Positions 1 to 6,564 of a stretch of 13,904 nucleotides of DNA are shown here, piece by piece (positions within the stretch are counted from its first letter, which is position 1; each line of letters opens with the position of its first letter). The notes beneath the pieces are model-generated. The model searched no databases. It saw only the letters and a list, made by a program, of their open reading frames with translations, and was not told the DNA's origin. The position numbers and the translations under genes are program-made. Source of the DNA: JAAYJK01 sp964531295 (GTDB lineage: Bacteria; Bacillota; Syntrophomonadia; Syntrophomonadales; Syntrophomonadaceae); NCBI GenBank assembly GCA_964531295.1, contig CAZHHJ010000051.1, positions 1-13,904 on the forward strand, read 5' to 3'.

Positions 1-19
1 TTCAACGAATGTCTGAAAA

Positions 20-255
20 GTTGCTAAATACGGTTGGGACGTTAAGAATGGAAGTAATTAAAGATGCTCTGCTGCCTAGATGCAACAACTGTTGCCAAAG
101 GGCAACAACATCTAACGTTATAAACGATTCCCGTTATACAAGGTCTTCATCTGCAGGCCAATACTGATCTATTGCAACAAAACTTAATTTATGACAAATA
201 CTTATAATATAAGAGGAACATTGCAATATTCTGTTGTGATAATGCAACGGTTGTA
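20..255. promoter_or_regulatory. Cluster of GCAAC/GTTGC half-sites, probable activator (enhancer) sites
   Basis: The pentamer GCAAC or its complement GTTGC occurs at 20-24, 82-86, 91-95, 102-106, 174-178 and 244-248, far more than the one or so expected by chance in about 325 bases. Some are paired: GCAAC-N4-GTTGC at 82-95 and GTTGCC-N4-GGCAAC at 91-106. The latter is enclosed by a TAGATG/CATCTA inverted repeat (77-82 and 109-114). TGCAAC-N1-GTTGTA lies at 243-255. The cluster is about 100-330 bases upstream of the predicted start from the sigma-54 promoter, where enhancer-binding activators usually bind. Half-site spacing is not constant, so a single dimer site cannot be defined by eye. The same half-sites recur at 5527-5542. 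Which protein binds is inference. Confidence 0.5.
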
Positions 256-325
256 AATATACGAACAATCCTAGGAAATATCAATAAACACCGATATAGT
301 GGGATGGACGATTAATTTAGGAAGT

Positions 326-341
326 TGGCAGGTTTCTTGCA
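326..341 (+). promoter_or_regulatory. Sigma-54 (-24/-12) promoter of the leader and first beta-oxidation operon
   Basis: TGGCAG-N5-TTGCA matches the sigma-54 consensus TGGCAC-N5-TTGCW with one mismatch. The invariant GG (327-328) and GC (339-340) are separated by exactly 10 bases. Transcription would start near 352 and run through the two Com-like genes toward the thiolase operon. The half-site cluster upstream and a sigma-54 activator gene in the same window support a functional site. Confidence 0.75.
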
Positions 342-473
342 TAATAGTATCTATAGACATATCCTTGATGATTCAAGACCCAATATAGGAACCTGGCTAG
401 TAAGCAAGAGATGAAATATACTGTCTATCTGGGTATTGCACTGAGGTAAGGGATAGCGTCTTATTATTAATTT

Positions 474-518
474 CACCCCTGACAGTTATCCCATAGCTTA
501 AACTAACTGGAAGGGGTG
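474..518 (+). promoter_or_regulatory. Hairpin sequestering the ribosome binding site of the first Com-like gene
   Basis: CACCCCT (474-480) pairs with AGGGGTG (512-518), and CAGTT (483-487) pairs with AACTG (505-509). The two helices are separated by GA (481-482) facing GA (510-511), which can form stabilising tandem sheared G-A pairs. A 17-base loop (488-504) closes the structure. The 3' arm contains the whole Shine-Dalgarno sequence GGAAGGGG (509-516) of the gene starting at 526, so the folded RNA should block its translation. The pairing is read directly from the sequence; the regulatory role is inference. Confidence 0.55.
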
Positions 519-525
519 TGTGGCA

Positions 526-699
526 GTGATAGACTTCAGATGCAAAAGCTGTAATCGATTATTGGGGAAATACCAGGATTGCAAGCAATTAGAAATAAAA
601 TGTCCTCGCTGTGGATTTAATAACAAAGTGCATTTGTCAGATAGTTGTTTAATAAAGGAAGGTAGTGGGGTTACGAAAATCAAGGAAAAAAGAAACTGA
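526..699 (+). CDS. Com-like zinc-finger protein, copy 1 (57 aa)
   Basis: A 57-residue protein with two CxxC pairs, C6-C9 and C26-C29, separated by 16 residues. It reads FRCKSCNRLLGKY near the N-terminus, then LEIKCPRCG. As I recall it, phage Mu Com has its four zinc-binding cysteines in the same register, with RCKNCNKLL and IEIRCPRC. Com is a small RNA-binding zinc-finger protein that activates translation of mom. The C-terminal 20 residues are basic and probably flexible. The start chosen is GTG 526, nine bases after GGAAGGGG; GTG 520 is in frame but too close. The ribosome binding site lies inside a hairpin (474-518). A paralogue follows at 828. No phage genes surround it, so the role is unlikely to be mom control. 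RNA binding is inferred from the family; the target is unknown. Confidence 0.8.
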   Translation: MIDFRCKSCNRLLGKYQDCKQLEIKCPRCGFNNKVHLSDSCLIKEGSGVTKIKEKRN

Positions 700-827
700 T
701 GCTAAAGTCCTTCATAAAAAAATACTTTATAGAGAGCGATAGAGAATAGAGTCTCATCCATTGATAATCTATGGGATGGGTTGTGATTTTTGAGGGTTTT
801 ATATAGAGAAGGAGTGAGGGGGATATT

Positions 828-1004
828 ATGAAGGAATTCAGATGCAGAAAATGCCACAAGTTGTTAGGGAAATACCGGGGTAATTTGGAATTAGAAATAA
901 AATGTCCGCGTTGCGGGGTAAACAACCACTTGCTGCAGACTGAGAATCAGTCTATTGCCTCCAGAAAGTTCGCTTTAACGGTGAAACCAGTTATGGAAAG
1001 ATAA
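828..1004 (+). CDS. Com-like zinc-finger protein, copy 2 (58 aa)
   Basis: A 58-residue paralogue of the product at 526-699. The cysteines are at the same positions (6, 9, 26, 29), and it keeps FRCRKCHKLLGKY, LEIKCPRCG and the following N-N. The C-terminal tail differs: after the fingers it is LLQTENQS and then a basic stretch ending KPVMER. The start is ATG 828, preceded by a purine-rich GAAGGAGTGAGGGGG (808-822), so unlike copy 1 its ribosome binding site looks open. The two genes also share DNA stretches around the finger codons, showing duplication followed by divergence mainly of the tails. A strong terminator follows 43 bases after the stop. The family assignment (Mu Com-like) rests on the cysteine register and flanking residues. 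The biological role is unknown; RNA-binding regulation of the adjacent operon is a hypothesis. Confidence 0.8.
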   Translation: MKEFRCRKCHKLLGKYRGNLELEIKCPRCGVNNHLLQTENQSIASRKFALTVKPVMER

Positions 1005-1046
1005 ATAGATATCAGCTTAATTGCATATAACATGAGAGCCATAGAG

Positions 1047-1085
1047 CCCCACAAGATTATTTGATTATAATCAGGTGGGGTTTTT
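1047..1085 (+). terminator. Intrinsic terminator between the Com-like genes and the thiolase
   Basis: CCCCAC (1047-1052) pairs with GTGGGG (1075-1080), and GATTAT (1055-1060) pairs with ATAATC (1067-1072). The helices are separated by AA facing AG, with a 6-base loop. TTTTT (1081-1085) follows directly. This is a good rho-independent terminator. No convincing promoter is visible between it and the thiolase start at 1206, so it may act as an attenuator within one transcription unit rather than as an absolute end. Confidence 0.8.
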
Positions 1086-1205
1086 ACTTGGGAGGAGGTG
1101 GAAGGTCAATAACTACCAGCCAGCATTTTCGGGTTTGCAAGCCTGAGAGACGCTGACATTTTGCACAACAGAGTTCCATTTTTAGAAAAAAGAGGAGGAT
1201 TAACA

Positions 1206-2561
1206 ATGTCAGATTATGTTCAAAAACTAGATATGAAAAGATCCGATTATCCAAAGAAAATCGCCGTAACCGGTTTTGGTGAAAGAAAATGTACGTATGA
1301 AGGTATGGGCAGAAATGTTGGTAACGTATACAAGAATTTCAAAGAAGTTGTATGTGTTGAAGCATGCCGTACCCCTTATGGAGTAGTGGGTGGGAAATTA
1401 AAAGAATATGATGCTCCACAATTGGGTGCCCTAGCTATAAAGGAAGTCTTGAGAAGAACCAATGGCAAGGTCAAACCGGAAGATGTTGATTATGTATATA
1501 TGGGTCAAGTAGTGCCGGCCGGAAACGGTCAGATCCCCGGACGTCAGGCTACTATCCTGGCTGGGCTGCCAGAAGCAGTTCCTTGTATATCTGTCAACAA
1601 AGTCTGTTCTTCCGGTATCAAAACTGTTGATCTGGGAGTTCAAGCCATTATGCTGGGCAAAGCAGACATAGTAATAGCCGGAGGGCAGGAAAGCATGAGC
1701 AATTGCCCTTATTCACTGCCTAAGATGAGATCTGGACAACGGATGGGCCTGCTCAATACCCCCTGTGTGGACTTGATGGTTTATGATGGCCTGTGGGATG
1801 CTTTTTATGACCGTCATATGGCTATCCATGGCTCAGAAACATCCGATGAATTCGGATTTACCCGTCAGGATAATGACGATTGGGGTTACCTTTCCCAGAT
1901 GAGAGCGGTTGACGCTATGTCAGCAGGAAGATTGGATGATGAGATCTTCCCGGTAGAAATAAATAGAGGCAAAGAAGTATTTGATAAAGACCAGGGACCC
2001 AGACCCCAGACTACTATGGAAGGTCTGCAAAAACTTCCGCCGGTATTCAATCATAAGAGCACGGTTACTGGACAACCGGGCAGTGTAACCGCTGGCAATG
2101 CTCCTGGCGTAAATGACGGTGGCGATGTATGTTTGTTAATGAGCCGGGAAAAAGCTGATGAACTAGGTATGAAACCGTTGTTCACCATTTTGGATTACGC
2201 AGAAGTATCACAGCCCACCAAGGATATCGCTACCGTGCCTGGTCTTTCCATTAAGAAGGTACTGGATCAAAACGGCTTGACCTACAAGGATGTGGACCTG
2301 ATAGAAATCAATGAAGCTTTCGCTGCGGTGGTTCTGGTAAGTGCCGGGGCCGTTCTGGGAATGAGCAAAGAAGAAATGGTTGAAAAAGTCAATGTAAATG
2401 GCAGTGCCATAGCTTACGGTCATCCCATCGGAGCAACCGGGGCTAGAATAGTTATGACCCTTGCTTATGAACTGCGCCGTCGGGGCGGAGGAATCGGAGT
2501 ATGTGGAATTTGTGCTGGCCATGCTCAGGGCGATGCTATGCTCATCAAGGTTGAAGCATAG
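1206..2561 (+). CDS. Thiolase (acetyl-CoA C-acetyltransferase family), N-terminally extended
   Basis: Cleaves a 3-ketoacyl-CoA (probably acetoacetyl-CoA) with CoA, the last step of beta-oxidation. The protein has 451 residues. The nucleophile is Cys134 in NKVCSSG. NEAFA lies at 369-373 and GHPIGATG at 405-412 (His406). Cys436 in CAGHAQG occupies the position of the second catalytic Cys, where most thiolases have a C-x-GGG-x-G motif. Residues 1-46 precede the usual start (KEVVCVEACRTPYG) and have no counterpart in a typical thiolase of about 393 residues. The start is ATG 1206, seven bases after AGAGGAGG (1191-1198); the upstream in-frame TTG 1161 lacks a ribosome binding site. It is the first enzyme gene of the operon and is followed at 40 bases by the hydroxyacyl-CoA dehydrogenase. 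Family membership is secure; chain-length preference is inferred from the neighbours. Confidence 0.9.
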   Translation: MSDYVQKLDMKRSDYPKKIAVTGFGERKCTYEGMGRNVGNVYKNFKEVVCVEACRTPYGVVGGKLKEYDAPQLGALAIKEVLRRTNGKVKPEDVDYVYMGQVVPAGNGQIPGRQATILAGLPEAVPCISVNKVCSSGIKTVDLGVQAIMLGKADIVIAGGQESMSNCPYSLPKMRSGQRMGLLNTPCVDLMVYDGLWDAFYDRHMAIHGSETSDEFGFTRQDNDDWGYLSQMRAVDAMSAGRLDDEIFPVEINRGKEVFDKDQGPRPQTTMEGLQKLPPVFNHKSTVTGQPGSVTAGNAPGVNDGGDVCLLMSREKADELGMKPLFTILDYAEVSQPTKDIATVPGLSIKKVLDQNGLTYKDVDLIEINEAFAAVVLVSAGAVLGMSKEEMVEKVNVNGSAIAYGHPIGATGARIVMTLAYELRRRGGGIGVCGICAGHAQGDAMLIKVEA

Positions 2562-2600
2562 AAGAATATTTCATGCCAAGTAAAAGATAGGAGGCGAATT

Positions 2601-3455
2601 GTGGTGGAAATAAAGAAAGTTATGGTTATTGGAGCCGGTCAGATGGGCGGAGGAATCGCGCAAGTTTCTGCTCAGACTGGTTGGGAAACCATTCAATATG
2701 ATATAAACATGGATCTGGTTAATAAGGGCATCGCGGTAATAGACAAAAATCTGTCCCGCAATGTATCTAAAGGGAGAATGACTGAGGATGAAAAATCCGC
2801 CATATTGGGACGTATTAAACCGTCAGTAAGCCTGCAGGATGCGGCCGATTGCGACCTCGTAATAGAGGCTATCGTGGAAAATTTTGCTATTAAAGAAAAA
2901 GTATTTAAGGAATTGGACAGCGTAGCACCTCCTCATGCTATTCTGGCCAGTAATACTTCCTCCCTGCCTATTACTCAAATTGCAGCAGTTACCAAGCGTC
3001 CGGATAAGGTTATCGGCATGCATTTTATGAATCCGGTTCCGGTAATGAAGTTGGTGGAAGTAATCCGGGGTCTGGCTACTACTGATGAGGTATACCAGAT
3101 AGTAGAAGAAGCTTCCATAAAAATGGGCAAAGTTCCAGTATGGTGTAAAGACGTACCTGGTTTCATATCTAACCGGGTGCTGCAGGTGATGATCAATGAA
3201 GCTCTGTGGGAACTCTATGAAGGGGTAGCTCCGGCCGAAAACATCGACAACATAATGAAGCTGGGGATGAACCATCCTATGGGACCATGTGAACTGGCTG
3301 ACTTGATCGGACTGGACACCATTCTGTCTATCCTTAATGTAATGTATGAAGGCTATGGGGATCCCAAATACCGTCCTTCTCCACTGCTCAAACAGTATGT
3401 TCATGCGGGCTGGCTGGGCCGGAAAACTGGCAAAGGGATATTTGACTACAAATAA
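2601..3455 (+). CDS. hbd: 3-hydroxybutyryl-CoA dehydrogenase
   Basis: Oxidises (S)-3-hydroxyacyl-CoA to 3-ketoacyl-CoA with NAD. The protein has 284 residues, the usual length of the clostridial single-domain-pair enzyme. The N-terminal Rossmann fold has GAGQMG (11-16), and an acidic residue at the end of the second strand (Asp34) suggests NAD. Catalytic residues expected in the family are visible: SNTS (117-120), His141 in GMHFMNPVPVMKLVE, and Asn191 in PGFISNR. The C-terminal dimer domain carries HPMGPCELADLIGLD. The start is GTG 2601, six bases after AGGAGG (2589-2594); GTG 2604 is the alternative and would remove one residue. It sits 40 bases after the thiolase and 40 before the crotonase, in one operon. 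A paralogue lies at 12470. Confidence 0.93.
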   Translation: MVEIKKVMVIGAGQMGGGIAQVSAQTGWETIQYDINMDLVNKGIAVIDKNLSRNVSKGRMTEDEKSAILGRIKPSVSLQDAADCDLVIEAIVENFAIKEKVFKELDSVAPPHAILASNTSSLPITQIAAVTKRPDKVIGMHFMNPVPVMKLVEVIRGLATTDEVYQIVEEASIKMGKVPVWCKDVPGFISNRVLQVMINEALWELYEGVAPAENIDNIMKLGMNHPMGPCELADLIGLDTILSILNVMYEGYGDPKYRPSPLLKQYVHAGWLGRKTGKGIFDYK

Positions 3456-3495
3456 AGACACACAGGCATATTTACTGTAAGAAGGAGGAGTAAAG

Positions 3496-4278
3496 GTGGA
3501 ATTTACTAATATATTACTGGAAAAGGAAAACCGGGTAGCGGTTTTGAGTGTTAACCGGCCTAAAGCCTTAAATGCGCTGAATAAAGACACCTTGCTCGAG
3601 ATCAAGGCCGCGGTAGAAAATGTTCGAGATGATGAATCTATCGATGTGCTGATCATTACCGGTTCGGGAGACAAGTCGTTCGTGGCGGGAGCGGATATTA
3701 GCTTCATGCTCAATATCAATGCCCTGGAAGGACGGGAATTCGGTCTACTGGGACAGTCTGTATTCCGGCTGATAGAGTCCATGGAAAAACCAGTTATCGC
3801 AGCAGTAAATGGATTCTGCCTGGGTGGCGGATGTGAACTGGCTATGGCCTGTGACATCCGCATAAGCTCAGAAAAGGGTAAATTTGGTCAGCCTGAAGTT
3901 GGATTGGGGGTTACCCCGGGTTTCGGTGGAACCCAGCGTTTACCTCGCATCGTTGGACCCGGTATGGCCAAGTTGCTCTTGTACACCGCTGATACCATAG
4001 ATGCTATGGAAGCATTGAGAATCGGGCTGGTTGATCAGGTGGTTGCTAAAGAAGACCTGATGGACTTTGTCAAAGGAATAGCCAAGAGAATTGCTGCTAA
4101 GGGTCAATGCTCAGTGAGGTTCTGCAAAGTAGCGGTTAATGAAGGTATGCAGACTGATATAGATCGGGCTATGAGCATTGAGGCAGATTTATTCGGCTTA
4201 TGTTTTGCCACTCTTGATCAAAAAGAAGGCATGGCGGCTTTTGTTGAGAAAAGAAAAGCCAACTTTATAGGGAAATAG
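3496..4278 (+). CDS. crt: Enoyl-CoA hydratase (crotonase)
   Basis: Hydrates crotonyl-CoA or another short enoyl-CoA to the 3-hydroxyacyl-CoA. The 260-residue length is typical. The oxyanion-hole segment AGADI lies at 64-68, with a second backbone contributor in LGGGCELAMACD (109-120). The two catalytic glutamates of the family correspond to Glu114 (GGGCE) and Glu134 (QPEVGLGVTPGFGGTQRLPR). The start is GTG 3496, five bases after AAGGAGGAG (3482-3490). The C-terminus ends with the usual basic F-x-EKRK-x-NF segment. The order hydroxyacyl-CoA dehydrogenase, crotonase, acyl-CoA dehydrogenase supports a role in butyrate-length oxidation. No crotonase is seen in the second gene set, so this enzyme might serve both. 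Confidence 0.93.
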   Translation: MEFTNILLEKENRVAVLSVNRPKALNALNKDTLLEIKAAVENVRDDESIDVLIITGSGDKSFVAGADISFMLNINALEGREFGLLGQSVFRLIESMEKPVIAAVNGFCLGGGCELAMACDIRISSEKGKFGQPEVGLGVTPGFGGTQRLPRIVGPGMAKLLLYTADTIDAMEALRIGLVDQVVAKEDLMDFVKGIAKRIAAKGQCSVRFCKVAVNEGMQTDIDRAMSIEADLFGLCFATLDQKEGMAAFVEKRKANFIGK

Positions 4279-4299
4279 AAATTAGGGAGATGAAATTTT

Positions 4300-5448
4300 A
4301 TGGATTTTAGTTTAAGCGAAGAGTCATTAATGATGCGAGATATGTTCCGTAAATTTGCCAAGAATGAAGTAGAGCCGCTGGCAGCGGAGTTGGATAAAAC
4401 CCACGAATTTCCCATGGCCAATTTTAAGAAAATGGCCGACCTGGGCCTGACCGGACTGCCGATCCCCGAAGAATGGGGTGGAGCAGGAGCTTCCTACCTG
4501 GACTTTGCTATATTTGTAGAAGAGTTAGCCAAGTGCTGCGCATCTACTGCAGTTATAATGAGTGTTCACACCGGTCTGGGATGTATGAGTACTTATTTAT
4601 ATGGCAGCCAGAGATTGAAAGAAAAGTATCTGCGGGCTCTGGCTACCGGTGAAATTGTTGGAGCTTATGCTCTTACCGAACCTAATGCTGGTTCTGATGC
4701 AGCTTCACTCAAATGTAAGGCTGAAGACAAAGGTGATCACTTCCTGGTCAACGGAAGCAAGATATTCATCACCAATGGCGGGGTAGCTACCACTTATTGC
4801 ACTTTTGTTAAAAGTGATTCGACCCAGCCATCTGGCCGGGGAATAACCTGTCTGATCATTGAAAAAGACACCCCCGGATTTACCATGAGTAAACCGGTGG
4901 CGAAGATGGGTATGAGTGGTTCACCAACGGTGGAGTTGTACTTTGAGGATGTTAAAGTCCCTAAAGAAAATGTGCTGGGCGAAATCAATGACGGCTTCTC
5001 GGTAGCTATGGGCTTGTTAGCCGGCGGCCGTATCACCATAGGTGCGCAGGGACTAGGTATTGGTGAAGGAGCCTTGGATTATACCATCAACTATATTAAA
5101 GAAAGACAGCAGTTTGGCAAACCGTTGGCAGCTAACCAGGGAGTGCAGTTTATGGTGGCTGATATGGCTACTGCTCTGGATGCAGCCCAGATGCTAATAT
5201 ACCGGGCAGCTTGGCTGAAAGACAATGGACTGCCCCATAATGCTCAGGCCTCCATGGGCAAGAAGTTTGCTACTGATACCGGTATGGAAGTTTGCACTAA
5301 CTGCGTACAGCTCATGGGTGGTTATGGCTACTGCAGTGAATTTCCGGTTGAGCGTATGATGCGAGATGTTAAGATTACCCAGATCTATGAAGGATCCAAT
5401 CAGATCCAGAGGATGATCATAGGCAGAGAAGTTATAGGCAAGTGGTAA
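4300..5448 (+). CDS. bcd: Short-chain acyl-CoA dehydrogenase (butyryl-CoA dehydrogenase type)
   Basis: An FAD enzyme that oxidises an acyl-CoA to the trans-2-enoyl-CoA and passes electrons to an electron-transfer flavoprotein. It has 382 residues in the standard three-part fold: helical N-terminus, central beta domain with YALTEPNAGSDAA (123-135) and ITNGG (157-161), and helical C-terminus. The catalytic base is Glu364 in QIYEGSNQIQR, at the short-chain/butyryl-type position. GGYGYCSEFPVERMMRD precedes it. The start is ATG 4300 with AGGGAGAT upstream, 21 bases after the crotonase stop. It ends the first enzyme block; a 14-bp hairpin follows. No ETF genes lie in the window, so it is not in the classical bcd-etfBA arrangement of butyrate producers, which favours an oxidative role. 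A paralogue is at 9439. Confidence 0.92.
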   Translation: MDFSLSEESLMMRDMFRKFAKNEVEPLAAELDKTHEFPMANFKKMADLGLTGLPIPEEWGGAGASYLDFAIFVEELAKCCASTAVIMSVHTGLGCMSTYLYGSQRLKEKYLRALATGEIVGAYALTEPNAGSDAASLKCKAEDKGDHFLVNGSKIFITNGGVATTYCTFVKSDSTQPSGRGITCLIIEKDTPGFTMSKPVAKMGMSGSPTVELYFEDVKVPKENVLGEINDGFSVAMGLLAGGRITIGAQGLGIGEGALDYTINYIKERQQFGKPLAANQGVQFMVADMATALDAAQMLIYRAAWLKDNGLPHNAQASMGKKFATDTGMEVCTNCVQLMGGYGYCSEFPVERMMRDVKITQIYEGSNQIQRMIIGREVIGKW

Positions 5449-5457
5449 AGAATAAGA

Positions 5458-5489
5458 TTTCCGGGAAACTTCTTGAAGTTTCCCGGAAA
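5458..5489. terminator. Long perfect hairpin after the first enzyme block
   Basis: TTCCGGGAAACTT (5459-5471) and AAGTTTCCCGGAA (5476-5488) are perfectly complementary. T5458 and A5489 extend the stem to 14 bp, with a CTTG loop. There is no T tract after it on the + strand (AAAGTCC follows) and only a weak one on the - strand. It may be a partial terminator, or a stabilising or processing hairpin that lowers expression of the downstream CoA transferase genes. Confidence 0.5.
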
Positions 5490-5526
5490 AAGTCCTTAGA
5501 TAAGGCTGTTCTATAGCAAAAAGTAC

Positions 5527-5542
5527 TTGCAACAAGTTGCAA
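5527..5542. promoter_or_regulatory. TTGCAAC-AA-GTTGCAA palindrome upstream of the CoA transferase
   Basis: A 7+7 base inverted repeat with a 2-base spacer, 44 bases before the CoA transferase A start. It uses the same GCAAC/GTTGC half-sites as the cluster at 20-255. No sigma-54 promoter (GG-N10-GC with the right flanks) is visible downstream of it. It may be a regulator site acting on a promoter not recognised here, or a roadblock on read-through transcription. Its function is inference. Confidence 0.4.
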
Positions 5543-5586
5543 CAATGAGTAAGGCGAGGTAATTAAATGGAGGAGGAGGTTCGAGA

Positions 5587-6564
5587 ATGGGAAAACCACA
5601 GAGAATAAGCTTGAAAGAAGCTGGGAACTTGGTTCAGGATGGTGATATGTTATCCTTTAGCGGATTTACCATCTGGCGTCGTCCCATGGCGCTCATTTAT
5701 GAATTAGTACGTCAGGGCAAAAAAGATTTTCATCTATTCGAAGTTCAGGGGGGAACTCATACTGAAGTTCTGGCTGGAGCCGGAGCTGTCAAGATGTGGG
5801 AATCCTGCTGGGTTGGACATGAGCTTTACGGCAAACTTGGGGAAGTTATTGCTCGTGGACAGGTAGAAGGCACCATATTGGTGGAAGATTATAGTCATGC
5901 TCATGTTGTAGCACGGTTATTGGCAGGAGCTTACGGCCTACCCTTTTTCCCTACCGCTTTGTCAATGGGGACCGACATACTCAATCCCAGATTTGACATG
6001 CTGGGCAAAGCCGGCCTAAGAGATGGATCCAATCCCAAAATACCCCTCAAGAAATATGATACTATCCAGGATCCTATGTATAATATGGGTGAACTCCTTC
6101 TGATGCCGGCAGCCAATCCAAACTGGGCATTGGTATATGCATCCCAGGTGGGTGACGAAGGAACCGTTAGGGTTCTGGGGCAGACCTATGTGGACCAGGA
6201 AGTCATCAAAGCTGCTGATAAAGTCATAGTACTTGCTGAGGAAATAGTGCCGGACAGCTATCTCAGGCAGGAACCGGAAAAGAATATAGCTACCGGTTAC
6301 GCCATTGATTATGTAGTTGAATGTCCATGGGCTGCACATCCCACTGGTTCCCAGTTCTTCTATGATGTTGATGCCGATTTTATCCGCCAGTTCTATACAG
6401 CCTCCAAGAGCAAAGATGCCTATGACAAATGGGCCGCAGAATGGATATTTGGTGTGGACAGTCATGAAGAGTACTTGCAAAAACTGGGAGTCAACCGACT
6501 GGAAAATCTGAGGGCTAATTCTGTCCTGGGTTACTCAACTACCATGAAAAGGGGGTCGAGATAA
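5587..6564 (+). CDS. CoA transferase family I, subunit A (glutaconate CoA-transferase A-like), copy 1
   Basis: The alpha subunit of a two-subunit CoA transferase that moves CoA between an acyl-CoA and a free acid. It has 325 residues, as in Acidaminococcus glutaconate CoA-transferase A. Family features are the N-terminal DGDMLSFSGFT (19-29), the VEDYS segment, GDEGTVRVLGQTYVDQE, EEIVPDSYLR, and the C-terminal W-I-F-G-V-D-S-H-EEYLQKLG, close to the WVFDLKDHDEYLNKLG that I recall from GctA. The start is ATG 5587, six bases after GGAGGAGGAGG. The stop TAA overlaps the ATG of the B subunit by one base, so the two are translationally coupled. In this context the likely job is to activate butyrate, or a related acid, with acetyl-CoA as CoA donor. 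The substrate cannot be read from the sequence. Confidence 0.85.
   Translation: MGKPQRISLKEAGNLVQDGDMLSFSGFTIWRRPMALIYELVRQGKKDFHLFEVQGGTHTEVLAGAGAVKMWESCWVGHELYGKLGEVIARGQVEGTILVEDYSHAHVVARLLAGAYGLPFFPTALSMGTDILNPRFDMLGKAGLRDGSNPKIPLKKYDTIQDPMYNMGELLLMPAANPNWALVYASQVGDEGTVRVLGQTYVDQEVIKAADKVIVLAEEIVPDSYLRQEPEKNIATGYAIDYVVECPWAAHPTGSQFFYDVDADFIRQFYTASKSKDAYDKWAAEWIFGVDSHEEYLQKLGVNRLENLRANSVLGYSTTMKRGSR

Noticed and set aside
755..778. CATCC/GGATG inverted repeat between the two Com-like genes, a possible terminator
   Set aside because: The stem is only 5 bp with an uneven interior and no T tract follows directly.
1161..1205. An upstream TTG start for the thiolase
   Set aside because: There is no ribosome binding site before it, and AGAGGAGG lies at the correct distance from ATG 1206.
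3465..3478. Sigma-54-like AGGCATATTTACTGT before the crotonase
   Set aside because: It has GG-N10-GT, lacking the invariant GC, and lies within a tightly spaced operon.
2823..3863. A 346-codon open frame on the - strand across the dehydrogenase and crotonase genes
   Set aside because: It is antisense to two well-supported enzyme genes, has no recognisable domain and is low in complexity; it is a shadow of their codon bias.
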